The translations under genes and the position numbers were made by a program. Of a DNA stretch of 64,000 bases, positions 44,386 to 57,104 are shown in pieces; the stretch's first letter is position 1; each line of letters starts with the position of its first letter. The stretch comes from Camellia lanceoleosa (taxonomy: Eukaryota; Streptophyta; Magnoliopsida; Ericales; Theaceae): the NCBI GenBank assembly GCA_025200525.1, contig CM045759.1, positions 5,642,001 to 5,706,000 of the forward strand, written 5' to 3'. The notes under the pieces were generated by a model, which was not told the origin of the DNA, searched no databases, and saw only the letters and a list, made by a program, of their open reading frames with translations.

Positions 44386-46407
44386 AGGGGGTAGATGTAA
44401 CTAGTGTACTGGAGACCACCCACATTTGATGACCAAACTATTGGGGACCACAGATTAGGTGACATAACCCAAGTGCCCACAAATAGAAATCTTGAAGACG
44501 GTTTGGTACAAATCTTTAAAACCATTTAATTGAGTCTCCCCCTCTCTCTTTCTCAAAATTATTAGGTGGAGTTGAGTACCGCCTCACTAATCACTCATCA
44601 CTAAGGATTGGTTTAGGATGTCTTAAAAAAGTGTATTTTTTGACTTATTAGTGGGTTTGGGTTGGATTTGATGTGATGTGTTAGAGAGGTGATGTGATTT
44701 AAATAAGATGATGTGACTTAAATAAGATAGTTACTTTTTGACTTTTTAACTTATTTAGTATATGCCAAACTAGTCCTAAATGTCATGCTCCCCTACTATG
44801 TTACCTTCTTGTTTCTCTATAACCTATCATCAAAATGTGAATCTCATTTTCTCAATTCATTATAATATTTTAAGGCATCATTTAACCCTATCCCAAGATC
44901 ATAATTCTCCTCTATCTATTTTAGCTTCTCTATTTTCCTCTTACACTTTTTAGGAATGCTCACAGATTGAGTTAGGTAAACTCTTATTTGTCATTTTTTC
45001 GAACTTGAGTAGATTTGAACAAATCAATTTATATATGTCCGTTTAGTTAGCAGATGTAGATTGAGCAGACTGTATAGGTTGGCAAGTGGATGAGGATCTG
45101 TTTGGGAGACTTTACTATTTTGGGCTTTTTTTGAACTAATTTTAGGTAATTTTTTATTATTTTGGGATCAAAATTTTTTATTCTTCATTTTTTATAAAAA
45201 AAAATAAAGGTTTTACTTTCATATTTCTTATAATTACTAAAAAAAAAAATTATTTTTGCAGAACCATTTTGACTACAAACAAACTGATGTTTGGGCATAT
45301 TCTACCTGCTAATCAACCACTAAATTTTGATCTAATTGACCCCTTAATAAAATGGTGTAGTCTTTCTTTATTTCAGAAAAGGAGCTGGGGCACATGGCAG
45401 ATTTCTGGATCAAACTACAACTCACATACAACTCATAGTTTTGTCTTGTAGGCAGTAGAATGCTCTCATTCACATTTTTTAGTCTCAAGTTCATGTCATG
45501 TTTGGTGGTTTAAGAATTATTTATATTTTGATGGAGTCATGTAAAATTTTAAATTTTAATTCTCAATTTATAAATAAAATGACATCTTAATACAATATAC
45601 TAGAGAGGGAAAAAAAAAAAAAAAACACATAAATATATGTTATTATAATTGTCCTTGGCAAAGTTTTATATAATGAATATTATCAAATAGGTTCTTGGTC
45701 GAACCAACAAAAAAAATATATAAAAGCTTATAAAAAAAAATATTTATTCATACTAAAACAAGAGGCCAACAAAAATCAAATTGACATATATACTACGATC
45801 ACAAAAAATCAATTAAAGTATCACAAAAAATCAATTAAAGTAGTATTAAGTGCATGTTCTAATGCATTAAAATTCTAACAAATTCAACTAAATCAACCTA
45901 GTGCACATGTATATGTATCACAAATTTAACTTCCAATCAAATTTAAACCAAAAAAAATACAAATGCAAATACAAAATTATTTAAGTGATGCAACTGCGAT
46001 GACAATTCAAGAGAGTTAGAAGGCTCCATTGTCTTTTCATTTTGTACGTAGAATTCTATTTTTTTTTTCTTGTTCTTCGAGAACCACTAGTGTTAACGTA
46101 TTAAATAATGGATGCAAATTTTGTAAGTGTTAAGGGGTAAATTACACTAACCTTCTCTAAAATAAAAATAAAAAATAATAATAATACAATTTATATTTTT
46201 AATATAATTATATTAACATCTTTTGAGGTTTTAATTACAGTTGTATGAATAAAAAAAGATGTTACTATCTACAATCAACTAAAATGTATTTTTATCTTTA
46301 TTTATTTCAATGTTTATTCATTATCTGCATTAGTTTCAATCTCTAACCTTATTAAAAAAAAAAATATTAGTATAATTATTTTAAAAATGTGAGATTAATT
46401 ATATTTT
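44386..46407. other. AT-rich spacer with one hAT-like MITE
   Basis: No gene seen. At about 44604-44778 the ends AGGATTGGTTTAGGATGT and (complement) AGGACTAGTTTGGCATATAC form an inverted repeat of a small hAT-like MITE; no TSD assigned. Confidence 0.5.
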
Positions 46408-47045
46408 GGGCAAATTACACTAATAGTCCCTATAGTTTGGGACTTGTGTCACTTTAATCCCTAACTTTTCAATTGTGACACATTTGACCATGAATTTTGA
46501 ATCTTATTCCAAATAAGGACAATTGAACATACCATTGCTTAATTTCAAGGGTAAAATCATCAATTTGATAAAATATAAATTAATTTGACAAAAATAAATG
46601 TCAAATTTTTTTTTTAAATTTTTTAAAAATTATTTCTACCCACCAAAAATAAAATTATGTAAAATTGATCAAAATTAATAAAAATTACATGATTAATTTT
46701 TAAAAATTAATTTTACATGATAATCATCTAAATACATAATAAAAATTAATTTGGTAAATAAATAAATAAATGTCTAAAAGATTTATCAATTTTATATAAT
46801 TTAATCTTTAGTAGCTAGAAATAATTTTTAAAAATTCAAAAATAATTTTTTGACATTTAATTTTGTCCAATTAATTTATATTTTATCAAATCGATGATTT
46901 TGCCCTTGAAAAATCCAATAGTATCTATAATTGTCCTTATTTGGAACAAGATTCAAGATTCAGATTCAAATGTGTCACAATTGAAAAGTCAGTGACCAAA
47001 ATGACACAATTTTTAAACTATAAGGACTATTAGTGTAATTCACTC
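46408..47045. mobile_element. 638-bp foldback MITE with 9-bp TSD TTATATTTT
   Basis: The TSD TTATATTTT at 46399-46407 and 47046-47054 is perfect. The arms are inverted repeats of about 200 bases starting GGGCAAATTACACTAATAGT (right arm, complement: GAGTGAATTACACTAATAGT). No coding capacity. Confidence 0.9.
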
Positions 47046-47054
47046 TTATATTTT

Positions 47055-48010
47055 TTTTCTAAAATTTATGAAGATAAGTATAGTTTGTCTAAAACAAATA
47101 TTAAAAAATTAATAATTTAAAAAAAAAAATTGATGAGTGAATTGTCACCTGCTCCACATAAAAAATTAAAAAAAAAAAAAAGAAAAAAAAAAGTAGCGAA
47201 TTGACACCACTGTCTTATATGTGACGCAGCCATATTAGTTAATGGTTGGTTTTAGAGTGTCGCTAGATCATATTATGATCTGTGGAGGAGGTGAATTTTG
47301 TAATTTCATATTGAATAATTAAAAAATATGATAATTTGTGATTAGTGAAGAATACTGTTACATGGCGTTCCTGGACCAACTTCTAATTTTTAGCCATGTA
47401 TATTGGTTGAAGTCTTATTAACTGTTTATTAACATGGTTCAATCTTTCTTTAATAATTAATTCACAAGGAAGTCTTTATTTAGTGTTTAATAAAATGTTT
47501 TCGTCTTTTTTTAATAATTAATTTAGAAGGGATCTAGAGCAGGCATATTACCTAATTTAATAAAGAGAAAATTATCATTCAGGAATTTTTTTTAAAAATT
47601 ATTATATGTTAGTAAAAAAATTTATAATTTTAATTATCGATATTTATAATATTTATCATTTTTTTATAAATATTTTTTTAATTCTAACTTATTTGTGATT
47701 CTCCTTTTATAAAATGGCATTCAAAGTTTGCACTAAATCATATAACGTGGCTAATTTTACATAAGATATTAAGTCCTCGTTTGGCATAAGTTAAGCGGAG
47801 ATTTTTTTAGTTAAAATAATCATAAAAAGACAAATTAAAGTTTTTAGTCCAATAAGACAAAATATCATATCCAAACTATAATTATTTTATTTTTTCTTTT
47901 ACAAAAGTCAAAAAATCTATCTCAAACGAAACTTTTTAACCCCAAACTAAAATAATTAAAAAGTCAAAAAATCAACTCACATCCCCAAACGAACCCTAAA
48001 TTATATAATA
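47055..48010. other. AT-rich spacer with a hAT-like MITE
   Basis: At 47772-47998 the ends GTCCTCGTTTGGCATAAG and (complement) AGGGTTCGTTTGGGGATG form a short inverted repeat typical of hAT-like MITEs. No gene seen. Confidence 0.5.
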
Positions 48011-48181
48011 TTTAGAAGATATGAAAAAAATAAAATAATTGTAACCACTCCATTACTCTGCTACTTTATTTAAAAGATATGAACAAAAATAAAATAATTG
48101 TAACCACTTCATTACTCTGCTACTTTATTTAAAAGATATGAAAAAAATAAAATAATTGTAGCCACCCCATTGCTCTGCTAC
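48011..48181 (+). repeat. Three-copy 59-bp tandem repeat
   Basis: AAAAGATATGAA, ATAAAATAATTGTAACCACT and CCATTACTCTGCTAC recur three times in direct order. Confidence 0.9.
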
Positions 48182-48789
48182 TTGATGCATAAAGAGTGGG
48201 TAAATTACACCAACGCTCTGAAATTTTGTATAATTACAAAAATTTCTCTTATAATTTTAATAATTGTATTGACATTTCTTGCCATTTATATTCCAACAAG
48301 TGATTATTTGGTAATTTCAAAGTACGGTTATATGGTGCTCTATACGAGTATGATTGGTGGAGAAAGTGAAATATTGATTATTTGTATTAAGTGATTAAAA
48401 ATATAAGCATAATAAATGATAATTAATAAGAGAGTATGAACACGTGATATTTTAAGATTATTGTATAATTTTTAAATGTAAAGGTTAAATATTAAATTAC
48501 ACTGATCTAACCTATCTACTAAGTAAAAATTCGTGGTTCTCTCTTTTTTTCTCTACACTAACCATCTTTTTATTGTTTCTTACTCATTCTCCTCTATCTT
48601 CTCATGTCTTCTTCTCAATCATTTTCTTCATTTTCTACTCTTTCTTCCTGCAAGACCCATTTTCTCTTTCTAAAAAAACTAGTCTTCACTATTTCTGTTT
48701 CTCTTAAACCAATGTTCATGACCTCCTCTTTTTACTTTACTTTACTTTTTTTTATTATTATTATTTATCTGTTATGGAGATATAATTTT
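48182..48789. other. AT-rich spacer
   Basis: Nothing supported. A pyrimidine-rich tract spans about 48540-48660. Confidence 0.6.
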
Positions 48790-49205
48790 GAGTTGTTTAC
48801 ATGGCCTAGGTGTTAGCCGCGGTGCACGTGAGTGATTCTGATTGACCGAGGTATGGTCAGACCATATCTACATTCGAGATGTTTGAATGAGAGATTAGAG
48901 TCCTAAATGATGACAGACTCTCTGTTTGAATATGTTTATAAGAGAGTTAATCCTATTCCAAATTGGAGGAGTTCTTAATAAGTGTTATCCCTGAAAAGGA
49001 TAAGAGTCTATAAACTAAGATTTCTACAGTAATTGGCCAGAATATATAAAGAGAGCATCCTGTGGGTCTAAGGTATGCTTTATTTTATGTTTTACTTGAG
49101 AGTTGTTTGTTTACTTGAGCCGAGATATTTGTGAGATTGTTGACTGACTTGATCGTCGAAATGTCCTCGGTCTTATTGTCTCTTTATGTGTAGGCGTTGA
49201 GCTTT
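48790..49205 (+). repeat. Old Tat-like LTR remnant
   Basis: In the same order as the 549-bp Tat LTR it keeps TAGCCGCGGTGCACGTG, GAGGAGTTC, a GATAAGAGTCTA segment, a TATAAAGAGAGCA box, GGGTCTAAGGTATGC, GAGATATTTGTGAGA, TTGATCGTCGAAATG and an end near TGTAGGCG. Divergence is high. No partner LTR or internal domain was found, so it is a solo LTR or fragment of a related element. Confidence 0.7.
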
Positions 49206-49573
49206 TCTATTTTTACACGTGTTCTACGACTTAGTTCTAGGATCTCAATGAAGAGATTTGATTTGATTGTGAAGTCAAAATTCAACACTCAAATCTTCCA
49301 TTCATTTTCTCCATGGTTGTCCCTGCAACCAACATCAATACTACATAATTTTTTTGTTTTCTTTCTATTCTCTTCTTTTCCTTCTTTCATTTTCCTCTTC
49401 CTTTCTTCATCTTTATTACCACTATTCCCATCACCCATACACTCAATCAGAACAATCATACACTTTTCACTTTTGTAGAATAATATTGTAAAAAGGAATT
49501 TGTATTTAAATGGAGAGTGACTAAAGATTAAACACAACTCATGTAATCATTTTTTTTAGAGAGTATGTAAGTG

Positions 49574-49886
49574 GAGTTTTTTTTTTTAATATTCCAAAAA
49601 AAAAAAAAAAACAAGTTAGAGAATTAATTTACTTTTCAAACTATTTGGGAAACTAACCTACCTTTTGAAATCGCATTTTGAAAATACGATTTTGAAATTG
49701 ACATTGACTTTTCAAAATGCAATTTTATCTTGAAATCGCATGTTGAAAATGCAATATATCTTAGTGAAGTCCATGTCATCATAAATTGCATTTTCAAAAT
49801 GCGATTTTAAAAAGTAAGTTATTTTTCTAAATAGTTTGAAAAGTGTCAATTCTCTAAATTATTTTTTTAATATTAAAAAAAAATCC
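49574..49886. mobile_element. 313-bp foldback MITE with 9-bp TSD ATGTAAGTG
   Basis: ATGTAAGTG at 49565-49573 and 49887-49895 brackets inverted arms. The left arm starts GAGTTTTTTTTTTTTAATAT and the right arm (complement) starts GGATTTTTTTTTAATATT. Both continue to TTAGAGAATT and CTTTTCAAACTATTT, then AATCGCATTTTGAAAAT. Confidence 0.82.
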
Positions 49887-50321
49887 ATGTAAGTGGGGAG
49901 AAAAAGAGAATAGATTTTGTAGAAACAAAAAGAGGGAAAACCACATGGGTGTATGAAAAAAAAAAAAAAAGGAGAGAAAATGATATATATATATATATAA
50001 TGGTGGGACAAGTCCATGTGATTGAGTTGAAAAACAAATTGTTTTGTTTGAATAGAAAACGAGTGTAGACTCGAGAGAGAGAATGTCGGATGGGTTTGAC
50101 TGTAAAAATTGTGAAGGATTATGGGTTTTATTAAACAATTGTGAATGATGGGTTTGATTAAAAAAATTTTGGGTTTGGGAGACTCTGTGAATCTGAGAGA
50201 TGGGTAAATTTGAGAAAGGGAGAGGAAAGATCTTGAATGTGGGTTGTTGGTTGAGCATGCTGGAATTTGTCCTATTTGGAGTTGTCTCATTTGTATTGAT
50301 TATAAAGTTTTAATTTTCCTC

Positions 50322-50680
50322 TCCTTAATACCCGAGTTTTAAGGAGAAGTGTGAGCTGTACTTTTCAATTTGATATCAGAACTTGGTTAGGCCTGTGATT
50401 GGTATGTCGTTTGTTCGGCTACTGTATGTTGTGGTCTCTCTCCTTAATATCTAAGTTTTAAGGAGAAGTGTGGGCTGTACTTTTCAATTTGGTATCAGAG
50501 TTTGGTTGGACTTGTGATTGGTGTGTCGTTTGTCCGGCTACTATATATTGTGGTCCAGGAGGGTGTGTTGGAATATGTCTCACATCAGTTAAAGTTGTCC
50601 CATTTGTGCTGGTTATAAGGCTCCACTTTTCTTTTCTTTAATACTTGGGTTTTAAGGAGAAGTATGGGCTGGGCTTTTCA
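50322..50680 (+). repeat. 119-bp tandem duplication in retroelement debris
   Basis: CTCCTTAATA, GAGTTTTAAGGAGAAGTGTG and GTGATTGGTRTGTCGTTTGT recur at 50322 and 50440, with a partial third copy near 50636. GGTATCAGA words inside suggest LTR/primer-site origin. Confidence 0.8.
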
Positions 50681-51103
50681 TTTAAGCAACGGCAAATGAT
50701 GGTGGCCGAAACTGCCAGCGTGATGGCTGGGGGGAGTAGGCCGAAAAAAAGTCAGCGTGATGGCTGGAGCTTATGGATTTGTGGGCAATGGTGAAAGATG
50801 GTGACGATAGCCGGAGCTGTAGCTAGTGTGATGGTCGGAGCTATAGCTGTAACAATGCGGTAATGAAAGGGTTTGATGTGTTTGATAGAAGGATGGGTTT
50901 ATAGGCAGCAAAGATGGCAGAAATACTAGAGTTGGGAGATGTAGTGGAGTGAAGACGATGATGCCGAAGAAAGTCTGGCGACTATAGTGAGACCATAGAT
51001 AGGACTGAGGTTCGACGAGCGGCCAAGGCAAAGTTGCCGTTCGCCGGTAAGGCGAAGAACACCAATAACTTAACCTATAGCTCCGATACCATGTTATAAT
51101 ACC

Positions 51104-51108
<5 letters not shown>

Positions 51109-51154
<46 letters not shown>
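51109..51154 (+). repeat. (GA)n microsatellite
   Basis: About 23 GA dinucleotides inside the older copia LTR. Confidence 0.95.
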
Positions 51155-51157
<3 letters not shown>

Positions 51158-51245
51158 TTGTATTATATTGAATAATGTTATAATAATATTATTTGTAACT
51201 ATTATAAGAGATGACCTATATATAAGACTTATATGGCGTGCTAAT

Positions 51246-51394
51246 TGTTAGAATAGTAGAGAGAAAAATATTATGTATTGTATATATTCAATCTATCAAT
51301 TACAATAGGAGAAGCCTGTATATATAGGCCAAGAAACCTAGGTGTACAAGAATACAAGAGTCCTGAGTATAATAGGAATAGATAACAACTAACA
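51246..51394 (-). repeat. 3' LTR of copia element
   Basis: 149 bases; the inner edge abuts the polypurine tract (seven C on the plus strand). Confidence 0.92.
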
Positions 51395-51568
51395 CCCCCC
51401 CTCAAGCTCAAGATGGTAAGGCAGATAGTAACTTAAGCTTGGCAAGAAGATCAGAAAAGTGTCCTGGAAGATGAACTTTGGTCAAGAGGTTGGCAGTCTG
51501 CTTAGCAGAGGTAACAAAGAGAAGACGAACAGTTCCCCAATTAACATGCTAGCATATGAAGTGGCAAT

Positions 51569-54500
51569 CTATCTCAATATGCTTGGTGCGATTATGGAAA
51601 ACATCATTATGTGCAATCTGAATAGCACTCTGATTGACATAATAAAGATTGGTGGCAGAAGAATGAGAAACTCCCAAATCAGAAAGAAACTAATACAGCC
51701 ACACAAGCTCCTGAGTAGTGTCAGCAAGAGCATGTAACTCAGCCTCGATACTAGAGCGAGCAATAAAAGTTTGCTTCTCACTACGCCAGGCAATAAGAGA
51801 GGTGCCCAAGAAGAAGCAGAACCTAGTAGTGGAACGGCGGTCAGTAGGATCCCTGCCCAATTTGCATCAGAAAAGGCATGAAGCTGTAGAGAAGACTGTA
51901 CGGAGTAGTGAAGACCACGAAACAAAGTGCCTTTGAGATAGTGCAAAATGCCAATTAGAGCATCATAGTGTAGAGAACGTGGGGCAGCCATGAATTGACT
52001 GACAATGTAAACAACATAAGCAATATCTGGACGAGTAACCGTGAGATAAACAAGACTGCCAACTAGCTGACGATATTTAGCGGCATCAGACAATAGGGAA
52101 CCTTCAAGAGGTGTAAGACGAGTCTGAGGATCAACAGGAGTAGTGGCAGTCTTGCAATCAGTAAGGCCAGCACGAGCCAAGAGATCAGAAGTATACTTGG
52201 CCTGGGTAAGAAAGTAACCAGATGAATCTTAAGGAATTTCCAAGCCAAGGAAGTAGCTAAGCAAACCCAAATCTTTCATTTGAAATTGGCGACAAAGAAA
52301 CTATTGGAGATTAGAAATACCCGCGGGGTCATCTTCAGTGATAATCATATTATCCACATAGAGGAGAAGGAGAATAGTACCACGCTCCGTCTTACGTATA
52401 AACAAGGCAGAATCATGGGCACTGGAAGAAAAGCCAAAGTCACAAATGGTAGAGCTGAACTTGGCAAACCAGGCACGCGGAGCTTGTTTCAAACCATACA
52501 AAGCACGACGAAGTTTGTAGACTTTGTTTGATAGAACAGAAGAACCAGGAGGAGGTTGCATTTAAACTTTCTCAGTGAGATCACCATTGAGGAATGCATT
52601 TTTGACATCTATTTGATAAAGACTCCAGTGGCGAGCAGCAGCCACTGCAAGTAAGCTGCAAACGGAAGTAAGACAAGCAACATGAGCAAATGTTTCTTCA
52701 TAGTCAATGCCATACTCTTGAGTAAACCCTCGGGCGACAAGGCGAGCTTTGTAACGCTCAATGGAATCGTCGGAATGAGTTTTGAGCTTGTAAACCCATT
52801 TGTAACTAATAGTACGCCAGGAAGAAGATCAACCACATCCCATGTATGAGTTTTATCGAAAGCCTATAGTTCATTAGTCATAGCTTGTTGCCAAAGAGGA
52901 TTAGAACAAGCTTCTTGATAGGAAGTAGGTTCATGAGAGGAAAAGGCAATGGAACCAACAATATAATCACGGAGAAAAATAGAAGGTTGCCTTACTTATA
53001 TGAAATGACGCTCTGGTAGAGGAGGAACCTCAACAGGAGAAGGTGTAGGGCCATCAGCAGACACAGGATCCTCAGGATGGACAATAGGCGTAGGCGGTTG
53101 TGAAAGCATGGAGTTAGAATCTGCATCAAAGTCATCAGAAAACAAGTCTATAGAGAGATCAGTAAAGATCGGTGAGTGGGTGGACTATGGTAAGTGAAAC
53201 TTGGAAAGATTTGAGAACATTTTGTGTTCCTAGAAGACCACATGATGGGAAATATGAAGTCGCTTGGAGATAGGATCCCAACAATGATACCCTTTATGTT
53301 CTATACCATACCCTAGAAAATAGCAAAGGCAAGAGCGATGTTCTAGTTTAGTGTGCTCATGAGACTGAAGTAGAACAAAACAAGCAAAACCAAAAATTTT
53401 AGGTGTGGTGTAGTCAGGAGAAGAATCATATAAGCACTTATAAGGGGAAATATTAGCTATGATAGGTGTAGATACACGATTTATGGTGTGGATGGCAGTG
53501 AGGGCAGCTTTCACCAAAAATTGTTCAGGACAAGAAGATGAGATGAGAAGAGCCCGGGTAGTGTCTAGAATATGATGGTGCTTTCTTTCGGCTCGTCTAT
53601 TTTGTTGGGACATGCCTGTATAAGAGCGATGAGATAGGGTACCATTAGCCCGAAGAAAAGACAGAAATTCAGAATCCAAGTACTCTGTAGCATTATCAGA
53701 ACAAAATATTTCAATAGTACGAGAAAACTGAGTGCGAACCGTGGCAGAGAAATCATAACAAGTCTGTTTAAGTTCAGATCGACTTTTGAGAAGAAAAAAT
53801 CAAGTATAATGAGAAAAATCATCAACAAAAATCACAAAATATCTTGACCCCCCCATGGTCGGTATGGGGGAAGGCCCCCAAATATTTGAATGCACAAGAT
53901 CAAAAGGAGCAGTAGACATAGAAGTACTGTTATTGAAAGATAAAACAGGTTGTTTAGCAATTTGACAAGATAAACAATCGACATCTTCAAGATGGACACG
54001 ACCTAACTGAGCACTAAAAACTAAAGTTTTCAAATGACTAAAAGAGAGATGTCCTAAGCGACAATGCTAAAGCTATAAAGAAAACAATAAAGAAGTAGAT
54101 GCAGCAGAGGAAGCAATGGGAGTAGTAGTAGATGATGTGGGAAGAGCAGCAGTAGATGATTTGTAAGGAATGTGAAGATGGATAAACTCGAACAGACGTC
54201 CATGCTTATGGCTTATCCCAAGGATTTATCTCATCTGAGGGTCCTGCACCAAACAACTATTAGTAGAAAAGGTAACGGTTAGACCAAATTCACATAATTG
54301 ACCAACAGAGATAAGGTTCAAGTGAAGAATAGGAATGTGATAAATATCAGAAAGAGACACAGTAGAAGTAGAAATGTGACCAGTGTGACGAATAGTCATA
54401 TGAGAACCATCAGCAGCGTGTATGATGGGGACATAGGACGATGATGATAGAGAAGAAAACATAGTAGAGTCAGAAGTCATATGATTACAACATGCAGAAT

Positions 54501-55624
54501 CAAAATACCAGGGAGAATTACCTGAAGTCACTGAAAGAGCAGTAGAGGGAGGAGTATCGGATTTGGTAAGCACCTATTGGATGATGGACTAAACATCATC
54601 CATAGAGAATGAAGGAGTATCAGAATCAGTGGAGTGGTGAGGAGAAAAACTCTCAGAGGCAACAGTAGCAGAGCGAGAACCTTGTCCAGATTTGGATTGA
54701 TACCCGGAACGAGAAGACCCTTTCTTAGAGAGGGCTTAAGGACAATGGCGTTGGAGATGATCTGGAGCAGTTTTACTTGCGTTAGAGATGATCGGGAGCA
54801 GTCTTACGGAAAGTAAAGCATTTGCGAACCTGGCACTGAACAAAAGAATGAGTAGTTGGCAGGCCACGATTGGAACAATACTGGTACGAACTAGTGGGCT
54901 ATAAAGATAAGGAACTTTGTGAGGATGACGTAGCAAGAACAGAATCCATATGTTAAGATTTGAGAGTCCCAAATTGAGTCTTACAACAAGTAAAGCATTC
55001 AGTAATGGCTTGCTCTAAAGTGGGCAAGGGCAAATGATGGAGCAATAAAGCACGTACAGGGTTAAAAGTGCTATGAAGAGCCATAAGGAACTGTAATAGT
55101 CGCTGATGATTCCGATAAGTAATAAATAGCTGTGCATCCTCAGAATATATCCATGTAGGCTCAAAAAGAGCTAGCTGGTCCCAAACAGATGACATCTAGG
55201 ATAAGAATTCATTGATAGACTGACTAGGTGCCTGGCGCATGTGATGAAGAGTCTGCAACAGTTGATACTGATGAGCATGGCCAGTGATTTGATAACAGTT
55301 CCTTAAGAAATCCCAAATTTCTTTGGCAGGGGAAGTAATTTGAGCATCATCTTGGAACCATTCAAACTGGAGATGAATGGAGGGAACTGAGGTAGCTTGG
55401 AACCGGGTGATAATTTGATAATTCTTACTTTCTTATCTGTCAAGACGGTAATCGAATGTAGAGTCAGTCTCATCTGCTTTCGGGTTAGGTTTGGAAAGAG
55501 CACCAGTAATAATGCGCCAAAGACATTTCCCTTTGATGAAGCTAAAGAGAGCTTGGGCCCAACTAACATAATTTGACCCATCAAGGATAACAGAAATAGA
55601 GTGGATGTGCTCGGTACGATCCAT
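51569..55624 (-). pseudogene. Copia gag-pol polyprotein, decayed
   Basis: Starts with ATG at 55624. The gag N-terminus keeps the UBN2-type core near ILDGSNYVSWAQAL. A decayed knuckle lies near 54840-54890. The protease frame 54226-54573 reads WYFDSACCNHMTS, with Ala where the active-site Gly is usual. Integrase lies at 53230-54033 (CLSCQIAKQP, FVIFVDDFSHYT, then the final Glu region). RT includes 52301-52561 (KLRRALYGLKQAPRAWF), with YVDN in place of YVDD at 52349-52360. RNase H is at 51760-52180 (LVGSLVYLTVTRPDIAYVV, HAFSDANWAG). Frames change at least six times and stops occur, so no polyprotein is produced. Confidence 0.9.
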
Positions 55625-56271
55625 AATGCTTAAACAGTGCCAAAAAAAAAAAGAAGATGGTGCTTTTTATAGGCTGATTTTGCCAAAACAGAACACACTA
55701 GCGGATTTAGGAGGTCGAAAACAGGTGGGATAGAGTTTGAATTAGCCAAAAACACGACCAAAAAGGCAGCAAAGCAGCTGGTCAAAGTTGTTTGACCAAA
55801 AAAGGAGTACCAACACCAGGGCTGACGTCACAGCAAGGAGGGTTGACGTCAGAAACGTGTGGCACACGTTAACAGAGGTGCGCACAGTGTACGACAACAA
55901 GAAGCAGCAGCGGCGCACAGTCAACTAGGGCTGACGTCAGCGATGACATCAGAACACACGACTCACTTTAGTAGGTGAGGCCGCGGCGCAAGATAGCTCG
56001 TGATTGGAGCAGAGGCGTGTGAATGCGCATAGGAGATGGCACAGCATGTGCCTGATTTCTGACGGCACGTTTGGAGGCACGTGGAGACGATTCGGATGGC
56101 GTTGGCTTCGTCTTGAAGAGACGAAGATGATCATATAGGCCGATCATTGAAATAGGAAAGGACGAGATATGCAAAAACCAATGTGAGAATGAATCAATCT
56201 GCCAAAGAAGAAAGAAAGAGAAAAATAAAAAAGGTGATGAAGACGAAGAGGACGCTAGGAGAAAACTCTAT

Positions 56272-56283
56272 GCTCTGATACCA
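56272..56283 (-). other. Copia primer-binding site
   Basis: GCTCTGATACCA on the plus strand is the exact complement of TGGTATCAGAGC, the initiator-Met tRNA type. Confidence 0.88.
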
Positions 56284-56452
56284 TATTAGAATAGTAGAGA
56301 GAGAGGAAAATATTATGTATTGTATATATTCATCTATCAATTACAATAGAAGAAGCCTGTATATATAGGCCAAGAAACCTAGATGTATAGGAAACCTAGG
56401 TGTACAAGAATACAACAGTCCTAAGTATAATAGGAATAGAAAACAACTAACA
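56284..56452 (-). repeat. 5' LTR of copia element
   Basis: 169 bases; first base pair TA instead of TG at the inner end, otherwise closely matching the left LTR. Confidence 0.9.
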
Positions 56453-56525
56453 CTAATCAATAAATCATGAGAATAAGGAAACCTAACAAATATGGAAAAT
56501 AATATACTCTAGATATGCTTTAACA

Positions 56526-56857
56526 GTTTGATGTAAATTATACTTTGGTCTTTATCGTTTCAATTTGAATAATTTAGTCCCTACATTTCAAGTTTAGTTT
56601 CAATTTATTGTTAATTTTGACTATATGTACAACTTAGAAAATTGATAAGCATTACATAATTGTTAATTATGTATAATTTTCAATTTGAATGAAGTGACCA
56701 AATTGAAATTACTTTTAAAGTGTAAGAATCAAATTATTTAATTTAAAACTATAAAAACTAAAATAAAATTTAACTCAAACTATAGGAGTGAAAAGTGTAA
56801 TTTACTCAAAATTTATTAAATGGTTTGGCAGAAGAATTGGGTTTCTTCTTTGCTCTC
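56526..56857. other. AT-rich spacer, possible foldback element
   Basis: GATGTAAATTATACTTTGG and, near 56805, the complement GAGTAAATTACACTTTTCA form a weak inverted repeat of the same general type as the 9-bp-TSD MITEs in this window. No TSD was found. Confidence 0.4.
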
Positions 56858-56868
56858 TCTATATATAT
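56858..56868 (+). promoter_or_regulatory. Probable TATA box of ankyrin gene
   Basis: TCTATATATATGG sits about 150 bases before the ATG at 57014, after a pyrimidine-rich stretch. Confidence 0.55.
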
Positions 56869-57013
56869 GGACGTCAAACTCTTCCACAATCCCCAAACAG
56901 AAGTGAGTTTTTTTTGGTGCTGTACATATATAGATTTAGCTAGTGAATTGAGTTTTGAAGAACTTTAGTTGTGTACAAGGATCTCAAACCAAAGTACATC
57001 CACTCAAGTGCTC

Positions 57014-57104
57014 ATGGCTTCATCTGATAGTGAAAAAGAAGCAGCAGCAGCTGCAGCCGCAGTAGCAGAAGAAGAAGAAGAGGAAGATGAAGATAAAGAA
57101 GCAG
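57014..57104 (+). CDS. Ankyrin gene exon 1 (acidic N-terminus)
   Basis: ATG at 57014 and donor GCAG|GTAAGG. It encodes 30 residues: MASSDSEKEA, seven Ala interrupted by Val, then Glu/Asp run. Such low-complexity N-termini are common and give no function. Confidence 0.65.

Larger units (their letters stand above)
51246..56452 (-). mobile_element. Ty1/copia element, minus strand, nested
   Basis: Short LTRs (149 and 169 bases, TGTTAG ... CTAACA) flank a decayed gag-pol on the minus strand, with a perfect TSD CTAAT (51241-51245, 56453-56457). The primer-binding site complement GCTCTGATACCA lies inside the right LTR, and the polypurine complement CACCCCCCCTCAAGCT inside the left. Domain order protease, integrase, RT, RNase H identifies copia. 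The 20-base length difference of the LTRs comes from a small duplication of GAAACCTAG(A/G)TGTA in the right one. Confidence 0.93.
51092..56525 (-). mobile_element. Older copia-type LTR split by the nested copia
   Basis: The LTR segments 51092-51245 and 56458-56525 form one unit with TG/CA ends (TGTTATAATACC ... GCTTTAACA) once the nested element is set aside. Just left, GCTCCGATACCA (51080-51091) is the complement of a TGGTATCGGAGC primer-binding site. The old element therefore reads on the minus strand, and its internal domain, now non-coding, extends left of 51080. The GA microsatellite lies in this LTR. Confidence 0.7.

Noticed and set aside
50771..51031. Minus-strand 86-residue ORF
   Set aside because: It derives from repeated CAGCGTGATGGCTGG-type words in old copia leader DNA.
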